Source of the DNA: Sporosarcina sp. P32b
GTDB lineage: Bacteria > Bacillota > Bacilli > Bacillales_A > Planococcaceae
Length of the DNA: 52,168 nucleotides
Direction of reading: 5' to 3'
Assembly: GCF_002743335.1 (NCBI RefSeq)
Contig: NZ_PDZB01000022.1
Span: 1-52,168, forward strand
Shown here: positions 43,640 to 51,981 of the stretch, in pieces
Position numbering within the stretch: position 1 is the stretch's first letter
How the letters are laid out: every line of letters begins with the position of its first letter
Made by a program: the position numbers and the translations under genes
Notes under the pieces: generated by a model
The model's input: the letters and a program-made list of their open reading frames with translations, nothing else
What the model was told of the DNA's origin: nothing
Databases searched by the model: none

Positions 43640-43658
43640 CTAATTTGGTGGCGATACT

Positions 43659-45311
43659 TTATTTAATTTCAATCTGCTCAGCAGGCATTGGCATTCCGAT
43701 GAAATGACCTTGCATAGCATCGATGCCCATTTCTTTTAGCAACTCAAATTGCTGTTCATTGCTAACGCCTTCAGCGATCGTATATAAGTTAATCTTTTTG
43801 GAAAGTTGGATCAATCCTTCAACCAATTTCTGTGTCTTCGGATTGCTCAACAACGCATCGATAAAGACGCGGTCAATTTTGACACTGGAGATTGGCAAGT
43901 GTTGTAAGTAGCGCAACGATGCGTATCCAGAGCCGAAATCATCGAGAGTGAACTGTAAACCGAGGTTTTGTAGTTCGGACATTTGCGCTAGAACGGATTG
44001 TTCTTCTTCTGCTTTAAGCGCGAATTTCTCCGTGAACTCTAGATGCACTTTATTCGCGGGGCAACCCGTTTCATTTAAGATGGAGATTAACCGGTCTTTC
44101 CATTGTGGATTCAAAGATTCACGAATGGAAGAGTTGATGGAAATACTCATATCATTACCGGCGCGATGCCATTTCGTTACGAACGTCATCGCTTCTTCTG
44201 CTACATATGCACCGATTTCTTCAATCAATCCGTTTTCTTCTGCAATCGGGATTAATTCGTCAGGACTGATGACGCCTAGATCTTCATCCTCCCAACGAAC
44301 GAGCGCTTCGTAGCAAGTAATTTTCTCGCTCGCCACATCGAATTGGGGCTGATACGCTACATGTAATGAATTGCGATCTAGTGCAGTCAGCATCTTGCGG
44401 TCAATTTCCAAACGTCGGTTCAGAATTTTATGGGACTGGGCAGATAGTGAAGCAATCCGTCCGCCACCTTGACTAATGACGTCGTCTGCAGCAGTCATCG
44501 CGACTTTGTACAATTGTGTGTATGTTTTCTGATCTTCAGGGAAGCGGACAATCCCGCCACTAATCGAAAGTGTTTGGGCATTGTGGCTGAGGTAGATCGG
44601 CTGTTGTTTTAAGAAATCATAGAAACCTTGAATATACCAATCACCGAAAGCCGTCAGCACGACAAAGCTATTCGTATCGATACGCGCAATCGGACTGTCC
44701 TGGAAGTAGCGCTTTAATCGGTTGGTGAATTCTTGAATCAGCTGCGTCTCAGATTCTTGAGATTGCAGCTCTTTCATAGTGTAGTAATGATCAATCGTCA
44801 AATAGACGAATGAAAAATTGGTAGCACTAGCGATGGACGTATTCACTACTTGTTCCAGCTTGTGGCGGCTCATGAGGCCCGTTTCTACATCAATGAAAGC
44901 AATTTCACCTAAGCGTTCCTGTAAGCGAATATCTTCTGTAATATCCAGTTCCAGAAAGAACACAGATTGCAGTTCTCCGAAATTGGAAAGGGTAGGGACA
45001 GCGAGTGTATTGACAAAGAACGGTTCGCCTAAGCGAGTCATTTTTTCTATTTTACCCACCCATGTTTTTCCGGATAGCAAACAATCCCAAATGGAGTTCG
45101 CTATTTCCTGACTTTCGGCTCTGTCCGAAAACATTTGCCAGAATGATTTACCTAAGATGCGCTTGGGAGTCCAACCACTAACAGTTAGGTAGTTTTGGTT
45201 GGCATAGGTTATTAGACCTTCGCCGTCAGTATGTGTAACTAATTGGTATTTATTTAGACTATCGACTAGTGCCTGATGTTCGCTAGTCTCTGGTAATGGA
45301 ATTGCATGCAT
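43659..45311 (-). CDS. PAS-GGDEF-EAL protein, probable c-di-GMP phosphodiesterase
   Basis: A 550-aa cytoplasmic signalling protein. N-terminal PAS (TYANQNYLTVSGWTPKRILGKSFW near 35-58, ending in LELDITEDI). The middle GGDEF domain is degenerate: the motif position reads RIDTNSFVVL instead of R-x-GGDEF, so cyclase activity is not expected. The C-terminal EAL domain keeps its key residues: YEALVRW, the Asn in SINSS, HLEFTE, LDDFGSGYASL, KIDRVF, AEGV and QGHFIGMPMP. It should therefore hydrolyse c-di-GMP, with the GGDEF remnant possibly binding GTP. The frame opens at 45329, but GGAAAGGAG lies inside that extension, 7 nt before ATG 45311, which is preferred. Confidence 0.88.
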   Translation of the reverse strand: MHAIPLPETSEHQALVDSLNKYQLVTHTDGEGLITYANQNYLTVSGWTPKRILGKSFWQMFSDRAESQEIANSIWDCLLSGKTWVGKIEKMTRLGEPFFVNTLAVPTLSNFGELQSVFFLELDITEDIRLQERLGEIAFIDVETGLMSRHKLEQVVNTSIASATNFSFVYLTIDHYYTMKELQSQESETQLIQEFTNRLKRYFQDSPIARIDTNSFVVLTAFGDWYIQGFYDFLKQQPIYLSHNAQTLSISGGIVRFPEDQKTYTQLYKVAMTAADDVISQGGGRIASLSAQSHKILNRRLEIDRKMLTALDRNSLHVAYQPQFDVASEKITCYEALVRWEDEDLGVISPDELIPIAEENGLIEEIGAYVAEEAMTFVTKWHRAGNDMSISINSSIRESLNPQWKDRLISILNETGCPANKVHLEFTEKFALKAEEEQSVLAQMSELQNLGLQFTLDDFGSGYASLRYLQHLPISSVKIDRVFIDALLSNPKTQKLVEGLIQLSKKINLYTIAEGVSNEQQFELLKEMGIDAMQGHFIGMPMPAEQIEIK

Positions 45312-45437
45312 AGAGGTACTCCTTTCCAATCTACTATATAACTATTATAAATGAAGTTTCAGTGTTGTCTATGTCTCATATGTGAATTTTATACTATATG
45401 AGTAAAAACGCAAGAAATTAGTAAGGGGTGAGAGATC

Positions 45438-46385
45438 ATGTTGCGATTAAAAGGAATTATCATGATTATTATAGGTTCGATGTTATGGGGCGCTACGGGG
45501 CCAATGATGGAGTGGATTTTGAACCATAGTGACATGTCCGTTTCGATGATGTTAATCCTACGTTTGACGATCGCTGGTGCCGTGGTTCTATTACTATTGA
45601 AAGCAAAAGGCATACAGGTCGGTCGTCCTATGAGACAGAAGTTGTGGTTGCGTAAAATGGTGATGTTCGGCGTGATCGGAATGCTTGGTGTACAGTTTGG
45701 GTTCGTCCAAACCATCGCACATAGTGACGCGGTAGTCGCGACTTTATTCCAGTTCGTTGCACCAGTCTATATCATCATTTTGCTTTCACTCTTACAGAGG
45801 TCCTTCCCGCCAGGTAGCCAAGTAATCGGTATGGTCGTTGCGTTATTCGGCTTGATCTTACTTTTGACAAATGGTTCATTCTCAAGCATGTCATTAGATA
45901 CAACCGCAATTGTGTGGGGAGTCATTGTAGGATTCGCCTTCACTTTTTATACGTTATACCCTGTAGTACTTATGGCAGAGTGGGGTGTTTTGCTCGTCGT
46001 CGGCTGGGGAATGTTCATTGGCGGCATGACTTTATTCATCATTAACTTGCCGATGTTCTTCATGAATCTTGGTGCTCTGCTCAACGGTCCGGCGATGGGT
46101 ATGTTGTTACTCGTCATCATTATGGGAACACTTGCATTTATTATGTTCCTGCAAAGTATGACGTATATTTCACCCGTGGAAACGAGCGTGCTTTCCAGTT
46201 TCGAACCGCTCACGGCAATGATTGTTTCCGTGTTCTGGCTCGGTCAGACGATGGGTGTCTGGCAAATTAGTGGCGCGGCGATCATGCTCGTTGGAGTTGT
46301 CTGGTTATCTATCGGTGGCAATCGCAAGAAGAAAACTGCACCGTTCCCAGAAACCATCCAAGAGTACGATCATAGCGAAGTATAG
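45438..46385 (+). CDS. EamA/DMT-family transporter
   Basis: A 315-aa membrane protein with ten hydrophobic helices in two EamA repeats. Seen: GSMLWGATGPMMEWIL near residue 14, LGVQFGFVQTIAHSDAVVATLFQFVAPVYIIIL in the 93-125 region, and the second-repeat LQSMTYISPVETSVLSSFEPLTAMIVSVFWLGQ region near 235-267. The family exports or imports small metabolites such as amino acids; the substrate is not predictable. Start ATG 45438 has AAGGGGTGAGAG upstream. It is divergent from the PAS-GGDEF-EAL gene and 72 bp upstream of the ABC exporter pair. Confidence 0.88.
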   Translation: MLRLKGIIMIIIGSMLWGATGPMMEWILNHSDMSVSMMLILRLTIAGAVVLLLLKAKGIQVGRPMRQKLWLRKMVMFGVIGMLGVQFGFVQTIAHSDAVVATLFQFVAPVYIIILLSLLQRSFPPGSQVIGMVVALFGLILLLTNGSFSSMSLDTTAIVWGVIVGFAFTFYTLYPVVLMAEWGVLLVVGWGMFIGGMTLFIINLPMFFMNLGALLNGPAMGMLLLVIIMGTLAFIMFLQSMTYISPVETSVLSSFEPLTAMIVSVFWLGQTMGVWQISGAAIMLVGVVWLSIGGNRKKKTAPFPETIQEYDHSEV

Positions 46386-46457
46386 CTTTTCACCTGTACA
46401 CGCTGTATTCCTATATGACATAATGAAGGGAAAGACCGCACGTAAAGGGTGAATCAG

Positions 46458-48176
46458 ATGAAGACGGTTTTTCGCTATGCACTGCCTTATAAATGGCCAA
46501 TGTTTATCGCTATTCTACTTATGTTACTTGAACTATCGGTCGAATTAATTCAGCCATTGCTGATTGGTAGAATTATAGATGAAGGAATTATGAAAGAAGA
46601 CTTGAACACGGTTGTAATTTGGGGGAGTGTCATGATGGCACTCGCCTTCGTGGCGCTCTTTTCGGGCGTCATCAATTCCTATTTCGCTGCACATGCCGCG
46701 CAAAGTTTCGGTTATGATCTAAGGCAAGCATTGTTTCAGCGCGTCCAGACGTTTTCGCTTGCGGCATTCCTTCGCTTTCCGACGTCTAGTCTTATTACAC
46801 GTTTGACAAGTGACGTAACGCTTGCACAAAATGCCCTCTTTATGGGATTGCGAATTATGGCACGAGCACCGTTAATGGTGCTCGGCAGTCTGATTATGGC
46901 ATTCGTCGTCAGTCCGAAGCTCGCAGTATTTCTACTGATTGGCGCTCCGTTCCTCGCAGTATTTCTCGTCGTCATGGCACGCAAAGGAGTCCGTTTATTT
47001 GGTCTAGTGCAGCGTCGTTTGGACGGGGTGAATCAACTCGTACAAGAAAATCTACAAGCGGTTCGTCTCATTAAAGCCTATTTACGAGGTGTTTTTGAAA
47101 CGGACCGTTTTTCCACAGCAGCACGTGCACTGAAAAAGGATAGTGTGCATGCGATGCGCTTAATGGAACTAATTTTGCCTGTCTTACTGTTCATCATGAA
47201 TGTCAGCTTCATGGTGGTTCTTTGGTTCGGTGCAGATGAAGTCCGTAACTCCAATATGCCCGTCGGAGATATCGTAGCCATTGTCAACTATACGATGCGC
47301 ATGACAAGTGCCTTCTCGATGTTCTCCTTTTTGATCGTCATCTTCTCACGCGCAAAAGCGTCTTCCGATCGAATGGAAGAACTGCTAGTTGCCGATGGGG
47401 ATCTCGAAAAGCTTGCGATAGCTGACAATCTCCACCAAGGCGCAGTTTCTGTACGCTTTGAACACGTATCATTCCGTTATGCAGGAACGACTGAAGATGT
47501 GCTAAGAGACGTGTCGTTCGAAGTTCCGGCGGGCGAGAAACTCGTCATTATGGGGGCTACTGGCTCCGGTAAATCGACGATGCTTCAACTACTCCCGCGC
47601 ATGTTCACTGCAACGGAAGGCACGGTGTGGGTCAACGGCAAAAACATAGCGGACTGGCCGCTTGATACGTTACGGAACTTGATCGGCTACGTGCCCCAGC
47701 AATCCATGCTCTTTACAGGTTCGATCGCCAATAATCTATCATGGGGTAAACCGAACGCCACTGCGAATGAAATGGAAGAGGCCGCTAAGAAAGCACAAAT
47801 TCATTCGTCTATCATGGACTTTACGGGTGGTTATGAAACACGAGTCGGACAGCGCGGCGTGAATTTATCTGGCGGCCAAAAACAGCGTCTGTCGATTGCT
47901 CGGGCATTAATCCGTAAACCATCCTTACTAATTCTGGATGATAGTACGAGTGCGCTCGATGTCAAAACCGAATCTTCATTATGGGACGCATTGCAGGAAG
48001 AAGATACGACGATGCTGATCGTTACGCAAAAAATTCAAACCGCTCAAATTGCGGATGCGATTTTATTATTATCAGATGGCAAGATCGTGGGCTATGGTAC
48101 GCATGAAGAGCTACTTCAAACGTCTAGCTTCTATCGGGAAATTGCGGAGTCGCAACAGAATGGGGGAGTGGCATGA
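46458..48176 (+). CDS. yfiB: heterodimeric ABC exporter half A (YfiB-like)
   Basis: A 572-aa half transporter: six helices (about 1-310) then an ATPase domain. Walker A GATGSGKST, Q-loop YVPQQSMLF, signature LSGGQKQRLSIARAL (canonical), Walker B LLILDDSTSALD and an H-loop region reading IVTQKIQT, where the usual switch His is Gln. The catalytic Glu after Walker B is Asp. These substitutions mark the degenerate ATP site of asymmetric heterodimeric exporters such as BmrCD and TM287/288. The start is ATG 46458 (AAAGGGT at 46444-46450); GTG 46449 overlaps that site. It overlaps the next gene by 4 bp. The gene name follows resemblance in size and order to B. subtilis yfiBC; substrate unknown. Confidence 0.88.
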   Translation: MKTVFRYALPYKWPMFIAILLMLLELSVELIQPLLIGRIIDEGIMKEDLNTVVIWGSVMMALAFVALFSGVINSYFAAHAAQSFGYDLRQALFQRVQTFSLAAFLRFPTSSLITRLTSDVTLAQNALFMGLRIMARAPLMVLGSLIMAFVVSPKLAVFLLIGAPFLAVFLVVMARKGVRLFGLVQRRLDGVNQLVQENLQAVRLIKAYLRGVFETDRFSTAARALKKDSVHAMRLMELILPVLLFIMNVSFMVVLWFGADEVRNSNMPVGDIVAIVNYTMRMTSAFSMFSFLIVIFSRAKASSDRMEELLVADGDLEKLAIADNLHQGAVSVRFEHVSFRYAGTTEDVLRDVSFEVPAGEKLVIMGATGSGKSTMLQLLPRMFTATEGTVWVNGKNIADWPLDTLRNLIGYVPQQSMLFTGSIANNLSWGKPNATANEMEEAAKKAQIHSSIMDFTGGYETRVGQRGVNLSGGQKQRLSIARALIRKPSLLILDDSTSALDVKTESSLWDALQEEDTTMLIVTQKIQTAQIADAILLLSDGKIVGYGTHEELLQTSSFYREIAESQQNGGVA

Positions 48177-49978
48177 TGCGAAAACCATTCGGCTATGAAC
48201 CTATTATCCAGAAAGAAGATTTATCAAAGGTACAGCGGAAAAAGGTTCAAAAAGCAAGCAACTGGCAGTCCGTGCTCTTACGCATTTGGCGTTTGATCGA
48301 TCAACAACGTGGATTACTGATCACAGTCATGACACTCGTTTTAATCAGTTCAGCCCTAGCGCTAATCGGCCCATTGATGATTGGAAACATGATCGACCAT
48401 TTCATCATTCCGAAAAAAGTGGACGGACTCAGTATGCAGATTGGCTTATTACTACTCGTATATGCAGGCTTTTCATTGTCTACGTATTTTCAAAACTACT
48501 GGATGGTCGGAATCGCACAACAAACGGTTTATCGTCTGCGCACGCAATTATTTGGCCATCTACAGAAGCTACCCATCCGATTCTTCGATAAACGGCAGCA
48601 CGGCGAATTGATGAGTCGCGTGACAAATGATATCGAGAATGTCAGCCAGACGTTGAATTCCTCGTTGATTCAAGTGTTCTCAAGTGTACTGACACTAGTC
48701 GGTACCGTATCGATTATGCTGTATCTCAGTCCGTTATTGACGTTGCTGACCATGATCATCGTACCTTTAATGTTCATTGCGATGCGCTGGATCACTCGAC
48801 GTACGGGTATTTTATTTAAAGAACAACAGCGTGCAATCGGTGAATTAAACGGCATGATTGAAGAAACGGTTTCCGGTCAACGAGTCGTCAAAGCGTTCTC
48901 ACAGGAACAGAATGTTATGGAAGAGTTTGCGAAAAAAAGTGAACGTCTTCGAACAGCAGGTTTCTGGGCGCAGACGTATTCAGGTTTCATTCCAAAAGTC
49001 ATGAACACACTGAATAATATGTCGTTCGCGATAGTTGCAGGGGTTGGCGGACTGCTGGCGGTGACAGGCTATGGTGGCGTAACGGTCGGAACGATTGTTA
49101 TCTTCAGTGAGTACGCAAGGCAATTTACACGACCGTTGAACGATTTGGCCAATCAATTCAATACTGTCCTCTCTGCCATCGCAGGGGCGGAAAGAGTGTT
49201 TGCCATTATGGACGAGCCGGTGGAAAAAGACGAAGCAACGAAGCGAATCGAAACATTACATGGCGATGTCGAGTTCCGCAATGTGTCGTTTGGCTATGAA
49301 GAGGAAGCGATTATTAAGAATCTTAGTTTCCATGTTAAATCAGGCGAAACGGCTGCCTTTGTTGGAGCAACAGGGGCAGGGAAGACGACGATCATGCAAC
49401 TTCTGTCACGCTTCTATGAAATAGACAGCGGCCAAATTTTGCTCGATGGTATTCCAATTAATGAACTGCCACGCCATACTGTGCGCAGTCAAATGGCCTT
49501 CGTCTTGCAAGATCCGTTCTTGTTCGAGGCGACAGTGCGCGAAAACATTCGCTACGGCCGACTTGACGCAACGAACGAAGAAGTGGAAGAAGCTGCAAAA
49601 AAAGCCAATGCCCACAGCTTCATCTGCAAACTATCAAACGGCTATGATACAGTGCTAACAGCAGGTGGCGAAGAAATATCACAAGGACAAAAACAACTGT
49701 TGTCCATTGCCCGTGCGCTAGTGGCGGATCCGACCTTGCTGTTGCTGGACGAAGCGACGAGCAGCATCGATACAGTGACGGAGCTCGCGATACAGGAAGC
49801 ATTGGAACGTCTCATGGAAGGTCGAACGAGCTTCGTCATCGCCCACCGTTTAAACACGATTAGACAAGCAGACAAAATCTTCGTACTGGCAGACGGCGAG
49901 CTACTCGAATCTGGTAGCCACGAAGAACTACTGAAACGCAAAGGCGTGTTTTACGGGATGCTGAATAATGAAGAGTAA
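48173..49978 (+). CDS. yfiC: heterodimeric ABC exporter half B (YfiC-like)
   Basis: A 601-aa half transporter, partner of the previous gene. It has an N-terminal cytoplasmic extension (about 55 residues), six helices, and an ATPase domain with Walker A GATGAGKTT, Q-loop FVLQDPFLF, signature ISQGQKQLLSIARAL, Walker B LLLLDEATSSID with the catalytic Glu, and H-loop IAHRLNT. The signature has SQGQ in place of SGGQ, the complementary change expected in the half that faces the degenerate site. Thus this half's Walker motifs pair with half A's canonical signature to make the one active ATP site. Start ATG 48173 overlaps the half A stop (ATGA), with GGGGGAGTGG upstream. A terminator follows at 50056. 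Confidence 0.9.
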   Translation: MMRKPFGYEPIIQKEDLSKVQRKKVQKASNWQSVLLRIWRLIDQQRGLLITVMTLVLISSALALIGPLMIGNMIDHFIIPKKVDGLSMQIGLLLLVYAGFSLSTYFQNYWMVGIAQQTVYRLRTQLFGHLQKLPIRFFDKRQHGELMSRVTNDIENVSQTLNSSLIQVFSSVLTLVGTVSIMLYLSPLLTLLTMIIVPLMFIAMRWITRRTGILFKEQQRAIGELNGMIEETVSGQRVVKAFSQEQNVMEEFAKKSERLRTAGFWAQTYSGFIPKVMNTLNNMSFAIVAGVGGLLAVTGYGGVTVGTIVIFSEYARQFTRPLNDLANQFNTVLSAIAGAERVFAIMDEPVEKDEATKRIETLHGDVEFRNVSFGYEEEAIIKNLSFHVKSGETAAFVGATGAGKTTIMQLLSRFYEIDSGQILLDGIPINELPRHTVRSQMAFVLQDPFLFEATVRENIRYGRLDATNEEVEEAAKKANAHSFICKLSNGYDTVLTAGGEEISQGQKQLLSIARALVADPTLLLLDEATSSIDTVTELAIQEALERLMEGRTSFVIAHRLNTIRQADKIFVLADGELLESGSHEELLKRKGVFYGMLNNEE

Positions 49979-50055
49979 ATGAAGGGGAGGAAGCGGTTGA
50001 TCGCAGCCATCTACTTACTCTTTGTCTATGATATTGAATAAATAGAACATGAACG

Positions 50056-50081
50056 AGCATCGCATTTAGCGGTGCTTTTTT
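50056..50081 (+). terminator. terminator after ABC exporter genes
   Basis: AGCATCGC (50056-50063) / GCGGTGCT (50069-50076) with an ATTTA loop and a T run. The remaining 50082-50278 is AT-rich; TTGGAA (50107-50112) and TATAGT (50131-50136), 18 bp apart, are a weak promoter candidate for the next gene. Confidence 0.8.
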
Positions 50082-50278
50082 GGTTTTTCACTTAATTAAA
50101 ACACTTTTGGAATTTTATGTATACTTGTAGTATAGTAATTGAAAGCGTGTAATCAGAATAACTAAACTCAGTCAAATAGATTCTGAATATTTGAAAATAT
50201 GAACACTTTTACATTTTATATACGTATAAATAGTAGAACTGTGATGGTTCAAGAATCGAATCGAAAAGGAGGGTATTT

Positions 50279-50689
50279 ATGAGAAAGTTCTTTTATTACT
50301 TCGGATGGACAATAGTTATAGGGGTTCTTATTTATTTAGGTGACAAATATCAGTTCCTGTTGAAACAAGATTTTATGAAAAATTTTGAAGTACTATCATT
50401 TGTTCTGTTTTCATCCATATTTCCTATTGGTATAGGAATATTGCTCAGGTTGCCAAAACTTATAATTGAAATGAAAGAGGATAGACAATGGACTTTTGAT
50501 TGGGCTAAATTCATGGGCGTTGGGTTGCCATCTCTTGGTGTATTATCTATGTGTGTAGTAATCTTTACACCCACGGGCGAAAACCTTATTCCACTAGTAC
50601 CGGAAATCTTGTATTTTGGAAACTCCACAATTCAAACAATAGCCGGTGTGGTGTTTGGGTTTATCTTGTTAGACAGTGTAAAGAAATAA
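50279..50689 (+). CDS. small integral membrane protein, unknown
   Basis: A 136-aa protein with about four hydrophobic helices (GWTIVIGVLIYLG, VLFSSIFPIGIGILL, VGLPSLGVLSMCVVIF, IAGVVFGFILL) and a basic central loop (MKEDRQWTFDWAKF). I do not recognise a family. Start ATG 50279 has AAAAGGAGGG upstream. It is AT-rich compared with everything left of 50 kb and is the first of four tiny membrane-protein genes in a row on the plus strand. Confidence 0.65.
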   Translation: MRKFFYYFGWTIVIGVLIYLGDKYQFLLKQDFMKNFEVLSFVLFSSIFPIGIGILLRLPKLIIEMKEDRQWTFDWAKFMGVGLPSLGVLSMCVVIFTPTGENLIPLVPEILYFGNSTIQTIAGVVFGFILLDSVKK

Positions 50690-50779
50690 TGAATTGCATG
50701 TATATTAATGGGTGTCGTTGTTGGAGAAGTGTTATGGCTGAAACGGGCCATTTTGTTAAGTAATATAGGGGGGACGACA

Positions 50780-50989
50780 ATGAGCGATAAATCTACTTTA
50801 GCCGTCATTTTACTTGCAATACCCATACTTATCGCAGTTTTTATTATTATTAACCCGAATATATTACTCTCGGGAGGCTATGAATTAGCTCTTGATGGGT
50901 ATGTAATATCAAGAACTTTAATGATTATTTTCGTATTATCTTTGCTATTTAAATTAGGTTTGTTTTTAGTCGAGCAAAAAGACAAATAA
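50780..50989 (+). CDS. very small membrane protein, unknown
   Basis: A 69-aa protein with two predicted helices (LAVILLAIPILIAVFIII and ISRTLMIIFVLSLLFKLGLFLV) and a short charged tail ending EQKDK. The frame opens at 50708, but TAGGGGGGACG (50764-50775) sits just before ATG 50780. No family recognised. AT-rich like its neighbours. Confidence 0.6.
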   Translation: MSDKSTLAVILLAIPILIAVFIIINPNILLSGGYELALDGYVISRTLMIIFVLSLLFKLGLFLVEQKDK

Positions 50990-51068
50990 CTTTTTATCAG
51001 AATCAGGGGCATTAGCAGCATAGCTTTGTTCCAGGACAAGGCCATATTGTTTAAAGGAGGGTGGAAAA

Positions 51069-51281
51069 ATGGAAACTATTTCTCAAGTATTAAATTACAA
51101 CAATCCAATTTTTTATTTACTCATTACTTGGTCATTAATTTGGAAAGGGATAGCACTTTGGCATGCAGGTGGTAATAGGCAACTAGCATGGTTTATTATT
51201 CTACTGGTAGTCAATACAGTTGGGATTCTAGAAATTATTTATCTCATTTTCTTCAGGAAAAATAAGCAATTAAATAAGTAG
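51069..51281 (+). CDS. small membrane protein of the DUF5652 type
   Basis: A 70-aa protein with two helices. The pattern WSLIWKGIALWHAGGNRQ then WFIILLVVNTVGILEIIYL followed by basic FFRKNKQ matches what I recall of the DUF5652 family, a short domain related to the phospholipase D-nuclease N-terminal membrane segment. Function unknown. Start ATG 51069 has AAAGGAGGGTGG upstream, a strong site, so it is likely translated. Confidence 0.7.
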   Translation: METISQVLNYNNPIFYLLITWSLIWKGIALWHAGGNRQLAWFIILLVVNTVGILEIIYLIFFRKNKQLNK

Positions 51282-51333
51282 ACTGTGTTCATGAATCTGG
51301 TCTTTTGTTATATAGGATTTGGAGGGATGGATA

Positions 51334-51516
51334 ATGGCAAGTCAAGTTTTCGGTATGATTATTCTTTGGATAGTAGGGCTGTTCATTCTATATCTTGTGA
51401 TTTTTAAAGCTGTCAAAGATGGTATTAATAGGTCTGTTGTGGGGCAATCTCTCGAAAAAGATTCTGATCAAGGTGGAAGTAAGAAATCCTGGCTTGATGA
51501 TGATTTGGATAATTAA
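51334..51516 (+). CDS. very small membrane protein, unknown
   Basis: A 60-aa protein with one helix (VFGMIILWIVGLFILYLVIF), a basic stop-transfer part and an acidic C-terminus (KSWLDDDLDN). GGAGGGATGG (51321-51330) is at the right distance for ATG 51334; the upstream TTG 51319 overlaps that site. No family recognised. Confidence 0.6.
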   Translation: MASQVFGMIILWIVGLFILYLVIFKAVKDGINRSVVGQSLEKDSDQGGSKKSWLDDDLDN

Positions 51517-51617
51517 CGACAAGGCCATTAATTGCAATAGGGGGGCAGTTCTTTAACAAGGATTTGCTCCCGTATCAATAACGGACTAGGTGTTAAATAC
51601 GAGAGTGGGAAATTTTA

Positions 51618-51981
51618 ATGAAATTGAAAATATCAGCGTTATTATGCTATGTTTTTCTAATATTAGTGGCTTGCTCAGGGCAGCAAACATACCACTTTCA
51701 GGGAGATAGCGAGAATGGGAATGTGGATTATACTATTAATAGTACAGGTGATAATTCTGAATCAGGTGATATTACGATTAAATATATAGGTGAAAATGAA
51801 ACCCCAAAAGAAATTAATAGTAGTTCAGGGTCATCTTCTGGCAATGCGAGTTAAGTAATGGGATATTAAAAACATCTGGTTCCACTTTTTCAGGTTGTGC
51901 TGTTACAAAAGAAAATGAAAACCAGATGTAACTATAGAGTGGGATGAAAAAACAGAAAGATGTACTTTAAAGAATAAATAA
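51618..51981 (+). pseudogene. frame-disrupted small lipoprotein gene
   Basis: The first part (51618-51854, 78 aa) has a lipoprotein signal peptide with lipobox LVAC at residue 19 and a Ser/Asn/Gly-rich body. It stops after GNAS, but the coding pattern goes on in other frames: from 51857 one reads NGILKTSGSTFSGCAVTKEN, and then, after a further shift near 51927, VTIEWDEKTERCTLKNK, closed by TAA at 51979-51981. Three consecutive segments in three frames point to two small indels in a protein originally of about 120 aa. The alternative is that the 78-aa product is the real, complete one. No family assigned. Confidence 0.6.

Noticed and set aside
45360..45420. Inverted CTCATAT / ATATGAG in the gap before the EamA gene
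   Set aside because: Seven-base AT-rich arms with a 14-bp spacer are common by chance; no regulator to link it with.
49979..50041. Short 20-codon frame after the ABC exporter with an internal GGGGAGG and TTG
   Set aside because: A 14-20-aa peptide cannot be supported without conservation; it may be a remnant. Comparison across relatives would decide.
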